Source: Trametopsis cervina
Taxonomy: Eukaryota > Basidiomycota > Agaricomycetes > Polyporales > Irpicaceae
Direction: 5' to 3'
Assembly: GCA_022385755.1 (NCBI GenBank)
Contig: MU278374.1
Location: forward strand, 186,001 to 250,000
Length of the DNA: 64,000 nt
In this document: piece after piece, positions 60,258 to 64,000 of the stretch
Layout: the number at the start of each line of letters is the position of its first letter
How positions within the stretch are numbered: the first letter of the stretch is position 1
Notes under the pieces: generated by a model
The model's input: the letters and a program-made list of their open reading frames with translations, nothing else
Told to the model about the DNA's origin: nothing
The model's database searches: none
Made by a program: the position numbers and the translations under genes

Positions 60258-63066
60258 ATGTCCAACGGCTCTGAAGGCAGTCTCGTCAAGGAGGCGGCCG
60301 CGCGCACGCCACGGGCACAACACCGTCCACGCCGCTCCAGGACTATCCTCGTCCTCTCCGTCCTCGCCCTGCTCGTTATCCTTGGACTCGCGCTCGGTTT
60401 GGGACTGGGACTTGGCCTCAAGCACCACCATTCTGGCTCGTCTGACGATTCGTCTGCCAGCTCTTCTACTCCTTCAAACTTGCCCGCGCTGCAACCGACT
60501 CCTCAAGAGAACTTCATTATCGGCAGTATAAAGGGCCAACCGCCCCAGACGAGGACGTACAGCTTCAATGTCGCGGAGGTGCAGGGTGCGCCTGATGGCG
60601 TCTCGAAGCCCATGTTGGTCGTAAACGGTGCGTCATGCAGCATACAACCAAAATTGTTACTGAACACAACGAGCAGGCATGTTCCCCGGACCCACCATCG
60701 AAGTCAACCAAGGCGACAGGCTTATCGTGAACGTCACAAACGGCCTCTCCACCCGGACGTGAGTGCAATCACCCCCATACCCTCATATCCGTCTTTCCAT
60801 CTTCCCTGCTGACCACCTCACGCGTCTCTGTATCTAGAGCCATCCACTGGCACGGTCTCGTGAGTAGCCCATCTGTCAGATAAGGCGTACGCCTCGACTA
60901 ACGAGACGGATCGTCCTCTCCGTATTTAGTTCCAAAATCAGACAAACTTCTATGACGGCACGGCGGGGATCACTGAGTGCGGTATTCCGCCCGGCCAGTT
61001 CTTGATATACAAGTGCGCGCTTCTGGTGAACCTTGTTTAAATGCATCGCTGATTGAGTTTTATCGTGGCGCAGCTTTACGATGGGAGAGTTCTCGGGCAC
61101 GACCTGGTGGCAGTGAGTACGATTCGTTGTTGTTCCGTGAAGTTAGCCATCTAACGCGTTTGTATAGCGCACGTAAGTACTTGGTTCCTATGCCCCACAA
61201 CATCAGCTCACTTGCATGAAATTCGGATGGGCGCATATAGATTGTGAGTTTACATCATACTCCAACACTGATAATATTTCTCATCACGTTTTGTCCAATA
61301 TAGACTCCACACAGTACACAGACGGCATCACAGGTGCGCTCGTCGTGCACCCCAGCGACCCCGCGCCAAAGAACATCCCGACATATGACGGCGAGCTCAT
61401 GGTGCAGATGGCCGATCTGTACCACACGTTCAGCCAGGAGCTCCTTGACGGCTACCTCTCAGTGAGCACTCTTTGTCTCGTGGCTATCGTCGCTTAAATC
61501 TGATATCTATTGCGTTTAAGCCCGATGGTATTGACGGTACGCCTGGAGACGAGCCTGTCCCTGACGGTGGCGTACGTACCATCTAGCCATCTTGCGACCG
61601 ATGCTCTGAACTAAATGACCACGCAGACACTGAACGGTCTCGGACAATGGGGCGGCTCCGGCGACTACTTCAACGTACGTTCCCCTCTCTCCCCGTCTCC
61701 CTTCTACCTCTTATCCCCCTCTCACCCACAGTTCACACTCCAACCCAACAAAACCTACCGCATCCGCCTAGTAAACTCCGGCTCCTTCGCCTCCATGCGT
61801 TTCTCACTAGACTACCACCCCCTAACCGTAATAGAAGTCGACGGAACGCTCGTGCAGCCCTACACTGTCACAGGCGTAACGCTCGCCGTCGCGCAGCGCT
61901 ATTCCGTGCTCGTCACCACGAACCGCACGGAGGAAAGTACGGGCGCGTATTGGATGCGGGCGGGCGTGCAGAGCGATATGTTCACGTATGATCAGCCGGG
62001 CCAGAATTTGGATATTCGCGGTGTGGTACGCTACGCTACGGCGAAGAGTGATGCGACGCCGAGTGCGGATGATGATCCGGGTGTGCCGAGCAATTCTGCG
62101 TTGGGCGATATGGACACGTCGTTGCTTGTACCTGCTGTGGTGGACAGGCCTCTTGACGCGACGCGGTGAGTTTGTGTGGTTGTATGCTTGTTGGGGGCGA
62201 ACGGGAGCTGATGCGTGTGTGTATGCAGACCGTACTACGTGACGTTCGACCTCCAAAACTCGATCAACGGCGCGTTCCTCGGGTTCGTCAACACCACTGT
62301 ACGTCTCCCCTTCCCTCCCCTCCTCTCCTCCCAGCCTTTCTCCCATCTCCAATACCGTCGAAATGAATGCTGACGCTGACGCGTGCACAGAGCTGGAACC
62401 CACTCCAAGGCACCACAACCCTTCTGAACGTGCGCAACGCCGTCCTCGCGTCCTCAACGTACGCGCCCGTTGGCGGGAGCGTACAGGCGGACGACCAGTT
62501 CATGGTCACGGAGGATTCGGTGCAGGTTGTTGATTTGTTGATTGTACGTTCTTTTCCTTCTTTCTTCTACCCATATCACCGTTGCTGACCGGGGTATGCA
62601 TGGATGTGTAGGATAACCTGGACGACGGTGACCACCCGTTCCATCTGCACGGGCACAGACCGTGGATGTAAGTCCCCTCTATCTCTCCACGTATGTTATA
62701 TATATGCGGGTGCTGATGATATGTGCATGTAGTATGGGCACAGGCCCCGGCCGGTATCAAGGCCAAACACTGAACGCAACAGACCCGCTCAGACGCGACA
62801 CCGTCCTCATCCCCGCGTACAACTGGATGGCACTGCGTTTCGTCACTGATAACCGTACGTCCCCCATCCCTCCCCCATTAGTTTACCTCGTTCTCACTAA
62901 ATGGACAGCGGGTCTATGGGCATTCCACTGCCATCTCGCGTGGCACATGGCCGCGGGCCTGCTCATGCAGATCAACTCGCTGCCCAGCACGGCGGCGCGC
63001 CTTGATTTCCCGCAGGCGATTATTGATCAGTGCAAAGTGAACGTTCCGGGGTCTATGTTTGGTTAG
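60258..63066 (+). CDS. Membrane-anchored multicopper oxidase
   Basis: Copper oxidase with three cupredoxin domains that couples substrate oxidation to reduction of O2 to water. A cytosolic basic N-terminus (MSNGSEGSLVKEAAARTPRA) leads to one membrane helix (VLSVLALLVILGLALGLGLG), so it is a type II protein with the enzyme outside the cytosol, not a secreted laccase with a signal peptide. Copper motifs: L1 AIHWHGLFQNQTNFYDG, L2 WWHAHYSTQYTDG, L3 HPFHLHGHRPW, L4 GLWAFHCHLAWHMAAGLLM. All ten His and the Cys are present, and the type-1 axial residue is Leu. L2 needs exons of 5 nt (61168-61172) and 3 nt (61241-61243). More than ten short introns; stop TAG at 63064-63066. Closest in style to the ascorbate-oxidase-like/anchored MCO group of basidiomycetes; ferroxidase cannot be ruled out. 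No C-terminal anchor. Confidence 0.9.
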
Positions 63067-63410
63067 ACGATGCGCGACGGAGCATACAGTATAGAAGCAG
63101 GATCTAAAAAGGCAAGGAGGGGCGTATGTTTATGTTATGGTATTATTGTGCTTGATTTTGTGGGATGTTTGTGTAGCGTACTACTCTAATTAGATGCGTG
63201 TATTGGGCTCTGGTTCTGCGCGCTATGTGAATGCATGCGCGGCCGCGACGCGTGTGGCTCGTGGCGTGGCCCCGAAACGCGATACGACGCGACGCGTGAC
63301 AACCGCGTCCGTCACAGTCACGTATAATTAGAGGCTTGGAGGCCTGACTTTCAGCACAATCACCATCCCGACCCTTTCACCCCCCTTCCCTCCTCCCTCA
63401 TTCACCAACG
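63067..63410. other. Intergenic with TATA-like element
   Basis: 3' flank of the oxidase and promoter of the last gene. TATAATTA at about 63323-63330 lies 81-88 bases before the next start; a CT-rich stretch follows at 63360-63400. Confidence 0.5.
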
Positions 63411-64000
63411 ATGAGCACTACAACACTGAACATACAAATTGTGAACGAGGTCACGAAGGTGCTGGGCAAGCGGGCTCGGAACGATAGCGGTGCGCGGCCC
63501 GTCTTTTAGTTCTCGGACGAATAGCGAAAAGGAAGCTGATTTTCTGTTGGGATGTCTAGTTATGGTGGACGTGTCGAAGCCTATACCGTTCCCTACGTCG
63601 GCGGAGATTGTCGAGGCGCTGCGCTTACGTGTCTTAGAGGTGCGTTCTGAGACCCTTTCACTGTCTATCGCATTCTGATGTGTTATATTGCAGCTCGAGA
63701 ACGAGCTGAGCGTGTCGAAAAAGCAGAAGACGACGAAGACGAAGGAGTCCGTGCAGACGAAGCTCGACGGCTCCGCCTCAGTGGCATCCGGATCTGGCGC
63801 GAGAGACGCTAAGGCCGAGGCGAAGACTATCAAGGCAAGGTCGAAGAGTCTGTTTGACCAGTGCGTTTTGTTTTCTTCCTAGCACGACCTGAGCTGAGTT
63901 TGTGTGTGTCGCATTACTAGACTGAAAAAGGCAGCAAAGAACGAGAAGTACACAGGCTGCTCGCGTACGGTCAAAGTCGAGGACCACTTCTCGCAGGCGG
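63411..64000 (+). CDS. Hypothetical coiled-coil protein (3' end beyond window)
   Basis: Start of a spliced gene with small in-frame exons: 63411-63489 (MSTTTLNIQIVNEVTKVLGK, ending in ...RARNDS), 63561-63640 (VMVDVSKPIPFPTSAEIVEA, ending RLRVLE), about 63694-63860 (LENELSVSKKQKTTKTKES, then Ser/Ala/Gly-rich with Lys clusters) and from about 63921 (LKKAAKNEKYTGCSRTVKV). LRLRVLELENELS predicts a short coiled coil, and the KKQKTTKTK cluster could be a nuclear localisation signal. No catalytic motif and no recognised family. The frame is open to the end of the window. Confidence 0.65.

Overview
The window is nuclear DNA from a filamentous basidiomycete, most likely an agaricomycete of the wood-decay (polypore-like) type. 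The evidence is the gene architecture (many GT-AG introns of about 45-70 nt, tiny exons) and the gene families: an Msb1-type morphogenesis protein, a 7TM DUF6533 family, several cytochrome P450s, an F-box/LRR-like family, and a multicopper oxidase with an N-terminal membrane anchor. I see no tRNA, rRNA, CRISPR or prokaryotic feature. Gene models were built by hand from splice signals and family motifs. Outer coordinates are start and stop codons and span the introns.

Layout. 1-6.1 kb: the ESCRT-II subunit VPS36 (-, C-terminus cut by the window edge) and a single-pass membrane protein of unknown role (+). 6.1-30.5 kb: an accessory, duplication-rich block. It holds an F-box gene pair in inverted orientation (one copy broken), a small membrane protein, an intact 12-exon P450 with a decayed second copy lacking about 1 kb, a DUF6533 7TM protein, a CYP7/CYP8-like P450 with a decayed neighbour copy, and a scrap in which a DUF6533 C-terminus lies next to a P450 exon. 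31.5-51.3 kb: mostly conserved housekeeping genes. These are Msb1-like, glycogen phosphorylase, a mitochondrial Fmp46-like thioredoxin-fold protein, a second DUF6533 protein, a small hypothetical gene, a hotdog thioesterase-like protein and dihydrolipoyl dehydrogenase. 52.6-55 kb: an intact P450. 55-60 kb: gene-poor, with a seven-copy ~67-bp repeat nested in larger repeats. 60.2-64 kb: an anchored multicopper oxidase and the start of a hypothetical coiled-coil gene that runs off the window.

The conserved genes cover central functions: endosomal sorting, polarity, glycogen mobilisation and 2-oxoacid dehydrogenase complexes. The accessory block looks shaped by local duplication, inversion and decay of P450, F-box and 7TM genes. 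No polyketide, peptide or terpene synthase is present, so I do not call a biosynthetic cluster. The most unusual gene-structure feature is in the multicopper oxidase, where the second copper-ligand motif appears to be split over consecutive exons of 5 nt and 3 nt.
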